Below, in pieces: positions 52,197 to 60,925 of a stretch of DNA of 64,000 nt; position 1 is the stretch's first letter, and each line of letters starts with the position of its first letter. The translations under genes were made by a program, and so were the position numbers. The DNA comes from CAZVNZ01 sp964628515 (lineage in GTDB: Bacteria > Bacillota > Clostridia > Christensenellales > Christensenellaceae). The notes beneath the pieces are model-generated. The model searched no databases. It had not been told where the DNA came from and saw only the letters and a program-made list of their open reading frames with translations. The DNA is taken from assembly GCA_964628515.1 (NCBI GenBank), contig CAZVNZ010000014.1, positions 3,805-67,804 of the forward strand, written 5' to 3'.

Positions 52197-52988
52197 ATGG
52201 AAGAGCAAAAAAACGGCTATACATATACCAATGCGGAGTCTCGCAGAAAAAAAATACTGGAAATATTAAACATAGAAGGCAAAATAAAAGTAAGAGATTT
52301 AAGCCAAAGATTTGATATTTCGGAAGTAACAATAAGAAGCGATTTAGCGGATCTTGAAAAAGAAAATGTACTCGAAAGGGTGCACGGCGGAGCCATTCCT
52401 TCCCTAAGAACATATTACAGTATGGATTTTTACGAAAGAAAAACTAAAAATGTGCAAGAAAAACTAAATATAGCGGCAAAGGTAGCAAGTCTTGTGCGAG
52501 ACGGAGACACTTTAATGCTTTCCTCCGGCACAACCGCATATTTTGTTGCAAGGGAGATAAAACAGAAAAAAAATATTAAAGTTGTTACAAACGCAATAAA
52601 TGTTGCAAACGAGCTTTCGGATGCGCAAGATATTTTGGTAGTGTTATTGGGTGGCAATATTAAAGCCTCTCAGTCTTTTACCTTTGGGTACGATACCTTA
52701 GAGCAACTAAAAAAATACAAGGCGGATAAGGCGATACTCTCGGTAGACGGTGTATCTGCGGATATTGGCATATCTATACAGGAAACGGAAGAGCTGGAAA
52801 TTTATAAAATGATGATAGAGAGGTCTAACAGAACCATAGCCATTGCGGACTATTCTAAGGTGGGAGTAGAGGCGTTTACTCATGTGCAATCAATAGATTG
52901 CGTTGACTGCATTATTACAAACGAAGCCGCACCTCATGCCATATTGGACGAACTAACCAAAAACGGTATTGAGGTTATTTGTGTGTAG
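52197..52988 (+). CDS. DeoR-family transcriptional regulator
   Basis: A 263-residue repressor. The start is ATG 52197 with AGGAG at 52187-52191. The winged helix (about 17-70) reads RRKKILEILNIEGKIKVRDL and SEVTIRSDLADLEKENVLER, followed by VHGGAI, the standard DeoR signature. The C-terminal DeoRC sugar-phosphate sensor (about 85-255) has LMLSSGTTAYFVAREI and LLGGNIKASQSFTFG. It stands alone between the kinase operon and the second MttB operon. CGAAA motifs at the promoters on both sides are its likely targets; the effector would be a phosphorylated sugar. Confidence 0.88.
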   Translation: MEEQKNGYTYTNAESRRKKILEILNIEGKIKVRDLSQRFDISEVTIRSDLADLEKENVLERVHGGAIPSLRTYYSMDFYERKTKNVQEKLNIAAKVASLVRDGDTLMLSSGTTAYFVAREIKQKKNIKVVTNAINVANELSDAQDILVVLLGGNIKASQSFTFGYDTLEQLKKYKADKAILSVDGVSADIGISIQETEELEIYKMMIERSNRTIAIADYSKVGVEAFTHVQSIDCVDCIITNEAAPHAILDELTKNGIEVICV

Positions 52989-53472
52989 AGTTGAAACAAT
53001 TAATTTGACAAATTTTCTATGCCATATATAGTTGAATTTTAGAGTTAAACTAATTGGTATACCTAAATATATCAATTAGATTAAATAAAAATATCCTTGC
53101 ATTACAAAATATTTCTGTTACGAAAGCATAAATAAAAAAATATGCTTTTTTATTTATGCGAGAATATACAAAACGAAATTATACAAAACGCTTTATAATA
53201 CAAAATAAATTTGGCTTTAGTAAACTTTATATTTCTTCTAAATTAAGTCATACGAAATAATTATTTGCAATATAAATTTATGAATGAAATTTATAAATTT
53301 ACGAAAGCAAGAAAAACAAACAAAAATAGAATAAAAAACGAAAATTAATATTGACAAAATTTAATCAAAGTGCTAATATAATTATTAAGTTATTACTTTT
53401 CATTATAAATTAGAACATTATTTTTATACTTACATCAAAACAAAATAAAAAGAGAAAGTTTTCGGAGGACTT
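52989..53472. promoter_or_regulatory. 484-bp AT-rich regulatory region with hairpin and five ACGAAA motifs
   Basis: ACGAAA occurs at 53120, 53173, 53252, 53301 and 53338; two of these share the 11-mer TTACGAAAGCA (53118-53128 and 53299-53309). A hairpin with a perfect 13-bp stem GCATAAATAAAAA / TTTTTATTTATGC spans 53126-53159, and a competing pairing AAAGCATA / TATGCTTT uses the same bases. The promoter of the next gene is near the 3' end (53351-53379). No reading frame here looks coding. Confidence 0.6.
53351..53379 (+). promoter_or_regulatory. Promoter of the second MttB operon
   Basis: TTGACA (53351-53356), 17-bp spacer, TAATAT (53374-53379). A CGAAA element ends 7 bp upstream of the -35, in the same place as at the promoter at 36845. 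Confidence 0.75.
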
Positions 53473-54927
53473 ATGAAAAACCTGTTTGGTAGAATAAATA
53501 TTTTAACAGAAAATGAAATGGAATTTATTCATAAGAAATCATTAGAAATATTAGAAAATACAGGTATGCTTATTTGTGGCGAAGAGCTAAGAAATGTGCT
53601 TGCACAAAAAGGTGCTAAAGTTTTGGGAGAACGTGTTTTGTTTCCTACCGGTCTGATAGAAGAAACACTATTTGTAGCAAAACAAAACGCTCCTACTATA
53701 AATGGGGGAGTGAACCCTAAAAAATCACCATTTTCTTGGCATACATTTGATGTGCCTCATACAAATGAACCCATGAGCTCTTTTGGGGGTGCTTGCTTAA
53801 ATATTTTAGATTACTCCGGGACTTCTCGAAATGCTACAACTAAAGATATGGTGGAAATTGTGCGTGTAGGAGAAGAAATAGACCAAATAGCAAGCGTGGG
53901 TAATCCGGTTATTTGCTCGCTAAATGATAATGGCAGAGAAATAGATGAGCGAATTAAAACAATTATTGGTGTATCGTTATTAGCTAAACATTCAACAAAA
54001 TGGGGAGAAGCAGAGGTGTGGACAGTTAGGGAATTAAATTATATTTTAGAAATATGTTTTTTACTTTGTGGTGGCATGGAAAACTATAAGAAAACTCCCT
54101 TTTTTATAAGCCCAAAAGACCCTGTTACACCTTTAGCTCTCCAAAAAGAGGCATGCGAAATTTTTACGGCATTATCAAAAATGGGAATTGCTTGTACCGT
54201 TATTTCCGTGCCTATCGCAGGAGTCACAAACACCGTAAACCCTGTGGGTTCAATAACGATGGCAAATGCGGAAATATTAGGAACAATGGCTGCAATATTG
54301 GCAATTAACGATAAAACCCCTGTATGCGGAGGCACTATAAGCGGAGTTATGAATATGAAAACTACTTGCGTAGATTACAGTGCGCCCGAAGCAATTCTTG
54401 CAGATATGGGATTACATTGCTTGCACACAAAAAAATATGGTATTAACTGTGGAGTGGGTACGGGTTATTTTGATGGAAAAAATCCGGGTGTTCAATCGGG
54501 GGTGGACTCAACTATAAAAATGCTTTTTTCTGCAATGTGTGGAAAAGCTTCATATCCGGCAGGATTGGTAAATGGCGGAAAAACATTTTCACCTGTGCAA
54601 GCTATGATAGATTTGGATATAGCACAAAACGTTGCAACATTGATGCACAGCTTTGAGGCTAATGAAGAAGCTTTAGCCTTTAGTGACATAATACAAAAAG
54701 GAATAGGGGGAAGCTTTCTTGATGCAGACAGCACTTTAAAAGACTATAAAAACAATTGGATACCTCAAGTGTTTTCAAGAACAGGAAAAGAAAATGTAGA
54801 GGAAAACGCAATGGAGAAATGGGCAGAAACTCTAAAAAAAGCACCGGAAACGGTAGTTTCAGATAAAACGTATAAAGAAATAGATAATATTGTAAAACGA
54901 GCAAAAAAAGAACTGCTAAATGCATAA
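53473..54927 (+). CDS. MttB-superfamily methyltransferase-like protein (non-pyrrolysine), divergent copy
   Basis: A 484-residue member of the trimethylamine methyltransferase superfamily, without amber codon. It shares the pattern of its relatives (SFGGACLNILDYSG, ASVGNPVICSLND, AKHSTKWGEAEVW, VISVPIAGVTNTVNP, INCGVGTGYFDGKNPG) but differs more from the copies at 46406 and 60926 than they do from each other. Its binding pocket therefore probably accepts a different methyl donor. TCGGAGGAC precedes the ATG. It leads an operon with a URO-D-fold protein and an Rbs-type sugar importer. Confidence 0.85.
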   Translation: MKNLFGRINILTENEMEFIHKKSLEILENTGMLICGEELRNVLAQKGAKVLGERVLFPTGLIEETLFVAKQNAPTINGGVNPKKSPFSWHTFDVPHTNEPMSSFGGACLNILDYSGTSRNATTKDMVEIVRVGEEIDQIASVGNPVICSLNDNGREIDERIKTIIGVSLLAKHSTKWGEAEVWTVRELNYILEICFLLCGGMENYKKTPFFISPKDPVTPLALQKEACEIFTALSKMGIACTVISVPIAGVTNTVNPVGSITMANAEILGTMAAILAINDKTPVCGGTISGVMNMKTTCVDYSAPEAILADMGLHCLHTKKYGINCGVGTGYFDGKNPGVQSGVDSTIKMLFSAMCGKASYPAGLVNGGKTFSPVQAMIDLDIAQNVATLMHSFEANEEALAFSDIIQKGIGGSFLDADSTLKDYKNNWIPQVFSRTGKENVEENAMEKWAETLKKAPETVVSDKTYKEIDNIVKRAKKELLNA

Positions 54928-55003
54928 TAAAAATGCTTATACCAATAACTAATGTAATTAAGTCTCACTATAATATAATTGGCTAAAAATCAGGAGAAAA
55001 ACT

Positions 55004-56089
55004 ATGACGAGAAAAGAGCGATTTATAAACGCATTAAGAGGAGAACAGGTAGATAAAATACCTATTTTTGATTTCTTGGACTCTAAAAAACTTGTAAAAC
55101 ATTTTACAAAAAATGAACCTTCAGAGTATTTGGCAAGCGATATTATGGCAGTCACTAAAGCACTTAATTTAGACGGTGCTTTTATTCCCTTTGGTGGTTT
55201 TGCAGGATACGAGCTTAAGGAAGTCGGCTATCTTAATACTATGCTAAAAGAAAATCAGTATACAGACGAGTGGGGAGTGGTTTACGAATCCACAGGCTCT
55301 TCGTGGCCGGCAGATGCCCCCGTTTTTCATCCGATAGCTAACAGAGATGATTACAACAAACGATTTGTGCTACCAAACGCCCTAACAAAAGAAAGGCTTG
55401 ACGGTATTTTAGAGGCAATAGAATTAAACAAAGGTTACGATTGTGCAATTATTGGTGGAATTAACGGACCGTTTACAATTATTCTTATGCTTATGGGTCT
55501 TGAAAATATGAGTTATATTTTAGAAGATGACCCGCAATTGTTACACGAAATGATGAGTAAAAGCCTTGATTTTTTAATACCTGCTTCAGATGCTATGATA
55601 AATGCAAGAGTAGATGCAATTTTTATTGCAGACGATTTGGGTTACAGCTTGGGTCCGTTCTTTAGCCCAAAGGTAATGCAAGAGTTTTACTTTCCTTATT
55701 TAAAGAAGTTATGTGATTATATTATAAGCAAAAATAGCTATATTTGCTTTCATAGTTGCGGTAATATTACTAAAGTTTTTGAAGACATTGTTTTAGCCGG
55801 GGTACATGGTGTTAATCCTATACAAATAAGTGCAGGTATGGATATAAACTACATTAAAAAAGCATACGGAGACAAAGTAACCTTAATTGGAAATTTAGAT
55901 TCTACCCGAATTTTACCCTATGGAACTCAAGAAGAAGTAAGAAATGAAGTAAAATTACTTATGGATAAATTTGCTGATGGCAAAAGATACATTTTTGCTT
56001 CGGATAGCGATGTTAGAGATGATCATCCCATAGAAAATATAATAGCGATGTTTGATGAAGCTCATAAACAGTCTAAAATAAGAATTTAA
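55004..56089 (+). CDS. URO-D-fold methyltransferase-like protein
   Basis: A 361-residue member, beginning MTRKERFINALRGEQVDKIP. It is the closest relative in the window of the protein at 41330 (for example IFDFLDSKKLVKHFT, and IGNLDSTRILPYGTQEE). It keeps FHSCGNITKVFED, but the third zinc-ligand position reads YIFASDSDVRDDHP, where the paralogue has Cys. It lies 76 bp after an MttB-like gene and 82 bp before a sugar-binding lipoprotein. This pairing of both methyltransferase folds in one operon is the strongest local link between the two families. Confidence 0.78.
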   Translation: MTRKERFINALRGEQVDKIPIFDFLDSKKLVKHFTKNEPSEYLASDIMAVTKALNLDGAFIPFGGFAGYELKEVGYLNTMLKENQYTDEWGVVYESTGSSWPADAPVFHPIANRDDYNKRFVLPNALTKERLDGILEAIELNKGYDCAIIGGINGPFTIILMLMGLENMSYILEDDPQLLHEMMSKSLDFLIPASDAMINARVDAIFIADDLGYSLGPFFSPKVMQEFYFPYLKKLCDYIISKNSYICFHSCGNITKVFEDIVLAGVHGVNPIQISAGMDINYIKKAYGDKVTLIGNLDSTRILPYGTQEEVRNEVKLLMDKFADGKRYIFASDSDVRDDHPIENIIAMFDEAHKQSKIRI

Positions 56090-56171
56090 ATTTTTTAATG
56101 AAGCATAGTCTTCATAAAAAAATAATATTTAGCCATTTTTTAAAAATATGTGCAAAAAAAGGAGAGAGAAT

Positions 56172-57182
56172 ATGAAAAAAATAACAGTTGTATTGGTGTG
56201 TTTGGTGCTATTGATTAGTTTAGTGCTTGCAGGGTGTCAAATGTCGCCGGAAGTTGCACCTAAGGCAGAAGCTACAAAAGAAACTACGGACAACACAAAG
56301 CAAGAGGGTGGCAAAGAAAAAATTAAAATAGGCTTGCCCGTGTACACTATGGAACATCCCTACTACATAGAGTTTGTGGAAGCAGCTAAAAAAACTGCGG
56401 AGGAGCAGGGTGCGGAATTAATAATAATGGATTCCAGCTTAGACTCGGTAAAACAGGCTAACAACATTGAAAATATGCTACTTCAAGGCATTAATTCCCT
56501 TATAATTACTGCAATAGACCCTGAGGGAATAATAGCTACTTTAGATGATGCCGCAGGAAAAGGTGTAAACATAATAGTAGAAGGAACACCTCTCGAAAAA
56601 AACGGCGAGCAGTATGGTCTTACTTTTGTTGGTGTAGATAACTACTCTGCTGCTTTTCAAGGTGGTGAATGGGCAGGGAATTATGCAAAAGAAAATCTGC
56701 AAAATCCTAAAATTGCCGTTATTAACTTTCCGGTGGATCCGGCATGCTTACAAAGAGAAAACGGTTTTAAAGACGGTGTAAAATCTGTATTGGGCGATGA
56801 TATTTCCATAGTTGAGCAAAATGGGGAAGCCGTTAGAGACAAATCTATGTCTGTTATGGAAAACATACTAACTGCAGATCCCGAAATTAATTTAGTATTT
56901 GGTATTAATGATGATTCTGCGCTTGGCGCATATTCTGCAATGGAATCTCGAGGCTTGGGCTCTAAAAACGAGGCGGTAATAAGTTTTGACGGCACAATAG
57001 ATTCGAGAAAAGAAATAGAGAAAAACGGAATGTTTAAAGCAGCGGTATTTCAAAACGCATCAGATATTGCAACGGCATGTATCTTAGCGGCAATAAGTGC
57101 GGCTAAAGGCGAAACATTAGACAAAAACATAGGTATACCAACTAAAATTCTTACAGCTCAAAATGTAGGGGAAGTAAAATAA
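56172..57182 (+). CDS. RbsB-like sugar-binding lipoprotein (periplasmic-binding type 4)
   Basis: A 336-residue lipoprotein; the start at 56172 follows AAAGGAGAG. The lipobox LVLAGCQ places the lipidated Cys near residue 22, followed by a short acidic linker. The mature domain begins KIKIGLPVYTMEHPYYIEF and has GINSLIITAIDPEG and VFGINDDSALGAYSAMESRG, as in ribose/galactose-binding proteins of the CUT2 class. It feeds the ATPase at 57291 and the permease at 58780. Ligands of this class are mostly monosaccharides or small polyols. Confidence 0.9.
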   Translation: MKKITVVLVCLVLLISLVLAGCQMSPEVAPKAEATKETTDNTKQEGGKEKIKIGLPVYTMEHPYYIEFVEAAKKTAEEQGAELIIMDSSLDSVKQANNIENMLLQGINSLIITAIDPEGIIATLDDAAGKGVNIIVEGTPLEKNGEQYGLTFVGVDNYSAAFQGGEWAGNYAKENLQNPKIAVINFPVDPACLQRENGFKDGVKSVLGDDISIVEQNGEAVRDKSMSVMENILTADPEINLVFGINDDSALGAYSAMESRGLGSKNEAVISFDGTIDSRKEIEKNGMFKAAVFQNASDIATACILAAISAAKGETLDKNIGIPTKILTAQNVGEVK

Positions 57183-57227
57183 AAACTACTTTATGTATAT
57201 CAAAGTGTTATTGTGTTAAATAAATAG

Positions 57228-57270
57228 GCTCGGTTTCTTTATAATATTGAATACCAAAAAGAAACCGAGC
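57228..57270 (+). promoter_or_regulatory. Hairpin after the binding-protein gene (56172)
   Basis: A perfect 13-bp stem GCTCGGTTTCTTT / AAAGAAACCGAGC with a 17-nt loop, no T-run. It lies between the binding-protein stop and the ATPase start, 20 bp before the latter. Confidence 0.75.
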
Positions 57271-57290
57271 AAAATAAGGACGGTCATATT

Positions 57291-58778
57291 ATGAAAGACT
57301 TTCTACAAATTAATAATATTAGCAAAGCATTTCCGGGTGTACAAGCCTTAGATGATGTTTCATTTACAGTAAATAAAGGGGAAATACATGCTTTACTGGG
57401 AGAAAACGGTGCGGGCAAATCTACATTAATAAAAATTTTAGCCGGTGTGTACCAAGCGGATGAAGGCGCAATTATAATAGACGGAAAGAAAGCCGAAATA
57501 AACGAGCCTGTGGATGCAAAAAAAGCAGGTATAAGTGTAATGCATCAGGAAAACAATTTACTACCGGCATTAGATATTGCAACAAATATTATGCTGGGAG
57601 AAGAAATTGCAAATAAGGCAGGTATAGTAAATTTTAAAGAAATGAATAAACGTGCAAAAGAAGTTATGGATATGATTTGCTTGGAAATTCCACCAACTCG
57701 TAAAGTCTCAACATTAACTTTTGCAGAAAGACAAATGGTGGAGGTTGCAAAAGCGGTTGCTCATAATGCAAAAATAGTAATAATGGACGAACCCACCGCC
57801 GCACTTACCAACAGAGAAAAACAACAACTATATAAAACAATACATTGGTTGAAAGCTAAAGGAGTAAGTATTATCTATATATCTCATTTAATGGATGAAG
57901 TTTTGGAAATGAGTGACAGAATAACCGTGCTTAGAGACGGTAAATTTGTAGGAACGGAGGAAACATCAAAGTTAGATTTCGACTCGCTAATTAAAATGAT
58001 GGTGGGTAGAAAAATAGATTATGTAGATAGGCAAAGTGTTGCAACAGATAAAATAATTATGGAAGTAAAAGACTTAAATGCCGGAGTTATGGTACAAAAT
58101 ATTTCTTTTAAGTTAAAAGCAGGGGAGATTTTAGGCATAGCAGGTTTAGCCGGGGCAGGAAGAACGGAAATTGCACGGGCTATTTTTGGAGTAGACAAAA
58201 AAGATTCCGGCACTATAATCATTAAGGAAAAAGAAGTGGCAATAAAGAACCCTTTAGATGCAATAAAAAATGGCATAGCACTTGTGCCGGAAGACAGAAA
58301 AACACAAGGATTGCAACTTGGAATGAGTGTGGAGTATAACATTGCATATTCTAATTTAGATAAACTTCTAAACAAATTAAAGTTAATTAACTTTAAGGCA
58401 TTAAGAAGTGTTGCATTAAAATATATACAACTTTTTAATATAAATCCTAAACAACCGGAGAAACTTACTAAGTTTTTATCCGGAGGTAATCAACAAAAGG
58501 TAGTAGTAGGAAGATGCGTCTACACAGACCCGGAAGTACTTATAATAGATGAACCTACAAGAGGTATGGATATTGGAGCAAAACAGGAAATTCACAATAT
58601 TTTACACGAAATGGTAAAAGATGGTAAGAGTGTTATTATGATTTCTTCCGAAATGGCGGAGGTGCTAAAAATGAGCGATAGGGTTTTAATTGTTAGAGGT
58701 GGTACTATTGTAGGAGAAGTCAGTAAGCAAGAGGCAACACAAGAAAAAATACTTACCTATGCGATGGGAGGCAAATAA
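57291..58778 (+). CDS. Sugar ABC transporter ATP-binding protein, RbsA/MglA-like (two ABC domains)
   Basis: A 495-residue tandem ATPase of CUT2 importers. Domain 1 has Walker A GENGAGKSTL near residue 37, signature-region LTFAERQMVEVAKAVAHN and Walker B IVIMDEPTAALT. Domain 2 has the degenerate Walker A GLAGAGRTE near 285, LSGGNQQKVVVGRCV and VLIIDEPTRGMDIGAK. The degenerate second site is normal for RbsA. The permease gene begins two bases after its stop. Confidence 0.92.
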   Translation: MKDFLQINNISKAFPGVQALDDVSFTVNKGEIHALLGENGAGKSTLIKILAGVYQADEGAIIIDGKKAEINEPVDAKKAGISVMHQENNLLPALDIATNIMLGEEIANKAGIVNFKEMNKRAKEVMDMICLEIPPTRKVSTLTFAERQMVEVAKAVAHNAKIVIMDEPTAALTNREKQQLYKTIHWLKAKGVSIIYISHLMDEVLEMSDRITVLRDGKFVGTEETSKLDFDSLIKMMVGRKIDYVDRQSVATDKIIMEVKDLNAGVMVQNISFKLKAGEILGIAGLAGAGRTEIARAIFGVDKKDSGTIIIKEKEVAIKNPLDAIKNGIALVPEDRKTQGLQLGMSVEYNIAYSNLDKLLNKLKLINFKALRSVALKYIQLFNINPKQPEKLTKFLSGGNQQKVVVGRCVYTDPEVLIIDEPTRGMDIGAKQEIHNILHEMVKDGKSVIMISSEMAEVLKMSDRVLIVRGGTIVGEVSKQEATQEKILTYAMGGK

Positions 58779-58779
58779 A

Positions 58780-59781
58780 ATGAATAAAACGCAAATTAAC
58801 GAGGTAAAAAAGAAAATATCCTTTAAATTTGGTGGGCAAGAATTAGGAATGATGGTTGCGCTTGTAGTGCTTTTTGTAGCGCTTGCAATTTTTTCTCCGG
58901 TTTTTTTAACTTTAGAAAACTTAATGAATATTTTAAGGCAAATATCCATAGTAGCAATTATTGCGGTGGGTGGTTTTCTTATAGTATTAATAGGAGGAAT
59001 GGACATTTCTGTAGGATCGGTTGCGGCTCTTTCGGGCGTGGTGCTTGCTATTTGCACTATGCAGTTAGGTATGAATGTGTGGATTGGTGCAATTATGGGG
59101 CTTATTGTGGGTAGCTTAGTAGGTTTGGTAAACGGCTTGCTAATAACTTTTCTAAAACTGCCTTCCTTTATTATTACCCTTGCTACTATGCAAATTGCAA
59201 AAGGGCTTGCATTTGTAATTTCGGGAGGGCAGGCTATTTCCGGGTTTCCCGAGGAATTTCTATTTTTGGGAAGAGGCTATATTTGGATTATTCCCATTCC
59301 TGTTATAATTATGATAGCGGTATTTTTGCTTATGAATTTTATAATCAAAAAGACTAAATTCGGCGTTCATGTTTATGCTATTGGTGGCTCTTGGGAATCT
59401 GCAAGAATAGCAGGTATAAAAGCAAATAAAATATCTATTATACTATATGTGTTAGGTGGACTTTTTGCGGCAGTATCAGGCACAATATTAGCATCAAGAC
59501 TAAATTCGGGTACGCCAAACGTAGGTGCAAACTTTATGTTTGAGGCATTTACGGCAATAATACTTGGCGGTGTATCTATGTCCGGCGGAGAGGGCAATTT
59601 AGCCGGGGTTTTTATAGGGTCGGTATTTATCGGAATTTTATCAAACGGAATGAGTTTACTCAACTTAGATTCTTATTTCCAAATGATTATTCAAGGTGTA
59701 GTCCTTACAATAGCGGTAGCTACACAAGCAGTAATAATACTAAGAGGTGCTAAAGTAAAAAGGCACACGGTAGGTGTTTGA
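58780..59781 (+). CDS. Sugar ABC transporter permease, RbsC-like
   Basis: A 333-residue membrane protein with about ten hydrophobic helices. The start at 58780 follows GGGAGG inside the rbsA-like 3' end; an upstream-extended frame from 58759 lacks such a site. Family segments are VGGFLIVLIGGMDISVGSV and AIGGSWESARIAGIKANKI, and AIILGGVSMSGGEGNLAGV near residue 265. It completes the CUT2 importer with 56172 and 57291. The C-terminus is short and basic (GAKVKRHTVGV). Confidence 0.92.
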   Translation: MNKTQINEVKKKISFKFGGQELGMMVALVVLFVALAIFSPVFLTLENLMNILRQISIVAIIAVGGFLIVLIGGMDISVGSVAALSGVVLAICTMQLGMNVWIGAIMGLIVGSLVGLVNGLLITFLKLPSFIITLATMQIAKGLAFVISGGQAISGFPEEFLFLGRGYIWIIPIPVIIMIAVFLLMNFIIKKTKFGVHVYAIGGSWESARIAGIKANKISIILYVLGGLFAAVSGTILASRLNSGTPNVGANFMFEAFTAIILGGVSMSGGEGNLAGVFIGSVFIGILSNGMSLLNLDSYFQMIIQGVVLTIAVATQAVIILRGAKVKRHTVGV

Positions 59782-59833
59782 TATATTTATAAAGAGAGGA
59801 GGAACATACGCAACATAGTGTATTAATACAGAT

Positions 59834-60904
59834 ATGTTTAAATATTTTGGAAAAGAATATTGTGGGGACGACATAATAAAATTAGTAGGAAGTATGGAGC
59901 AAATCGCAGGTATAAAAAACTACGAGTTTTCCGAAGGCAAAGCAAAAAATGTTAGTGCATCGGATGTAAAAACGGGCGGAGGGCTTACATACACAGTAGC
60001 AACAGGCAGAGGAATGGATATACTTTTTGCCGAATACAAGGGCATAGCCTTGTGCCACTTTACAGAAACAGGAGTGGTAAATCCTGCTTTTTTTGAAGAG
60101 CATAACGACGAGTGGATGCGCTCTTTTTCGGCAGGAATGCTTACTACTTGTGGGCTTAATCAAGTTGGAAACGATTGCATACATAATAATATACACTATC
60201 CTTTGCACGGACGTATAGGTAATTTGCCGGCGCAAAATATTTCTACAGAAGAATATTTTGACGAAAAGGGAAATTATATATTGCAGATTTCCGGCACGGT
60301 AAAACAAGTAAAACCTTTAGAAGAGGCGCTTGTGCTTAAAAGGCAAATAAAATCAATAGGAGGGGAAAACTCCATATATATAACAGATTGCTTTGAAAAC
60401 AGAAGATTTAACCCCTCCCCCTTTATGCTGCTGTATCACTTTAATTTAGGATTTCCCTTTTTAAGCGAAAATACTAAAATTTATACAAAATATTCTAAAA
60501 TATCGTCTATGTATAAAGCTACGGATGCACAAATAAATAATGCCTTATGCGCTACGCCGATTGCTAAAAATCATAATGAAGAAGTTTATTTTTTGGAGCT
60601 TATACCGGACAAAGAAGGATTATGCAACGTGCTTTGTGTAAACGATTGCAAAACGGCAGAAATGGGCATATTGCTAACTTTCCGGCATAGTATTTTGCCA
60701 AGGCTTGCAGTATGGAAGCAATTAGCCTACGGCGACTACGTTATGGGGATAGAGCCTACAAATTCCTACGTGCAAGGGGTGGCATACGAGGCGCAAAACA
60801 ATACTTTAAAATATTTGGAAGGCAGAGAGAAAAAAAAGTCCGAAATTGCTTTTACCTTGCTTGAAGGGTATGAACTTTTAAAGACGATGGATCGATATAA
60901 ATAG
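59834..60904 (+). CDS. DUF4432 family protein (aldose-1-epimerase-like fold)
   Basis: A 356-residue protein matching DUF4432, a group related to galactose mutarotase. The features I recognise are VATGRGMDILFAEYKGIALC near residue 55, MLTTCGLNQVGND and HYPLHGRIGNLPAQN near residue 130 (candidate His/Arg of the active-site pocket), and a late GIEPTNSYVQG containing the usual Glu. It probably interconverts anomers or epimers of an imported sugar. It lies 52 bp after the permease and 21 bp before an MttB-like gene. Confidence 0.75.
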   Translation: MFKYFGKEYCGDDIIKLVGSMEQIAGIKNYEFSEGKAKNVSASDVKTGGGLTYTVATGRGMDILFAEYKGIALCHFTETGVVNPAFFEEHNDEWMRSFSAGMLTTCGLNQVGNDCIHNNIHYPLHGRIGNLPAQNISTEEYFDEKGNYILQISGTVKQVKPLEEALVLKRQIKSIGGENSIYITDCFENRRFNPSPFMLLYHFNLGFPFLSENTKIYTKYSKISSMYKATDAQINNALCATPIAKNHNEEVYFLELIPDKEGLCNVLCVNDCKTAEMGILLTFRHSILPRLAVWKQLAYGDYVMGIEPTNSYVQGVAYEAQNNTLKYLEGREKKKSEIAFTLLEGYELLKTMDRYK

Positions 60905-60925
60905 TTTACTAATAAGAGGTAGTAT

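Noticed and set aside
46298..53472. Cobalamin riboswitch upstream of the MttB genes
   Set aside because: I looked for a B12-box-like conserved element in the leaders at 46298-46405 and 52989-53472 and saw none.
28448..56089. The URO-D-fold genes as heme-synthesis HemE
   Set aside because: Eight copies in sugar operons, no other heme genes and no HemE-type N-terminal substrate motif; H-x-C-G metal motifs point to the methyltransferase-like branch.
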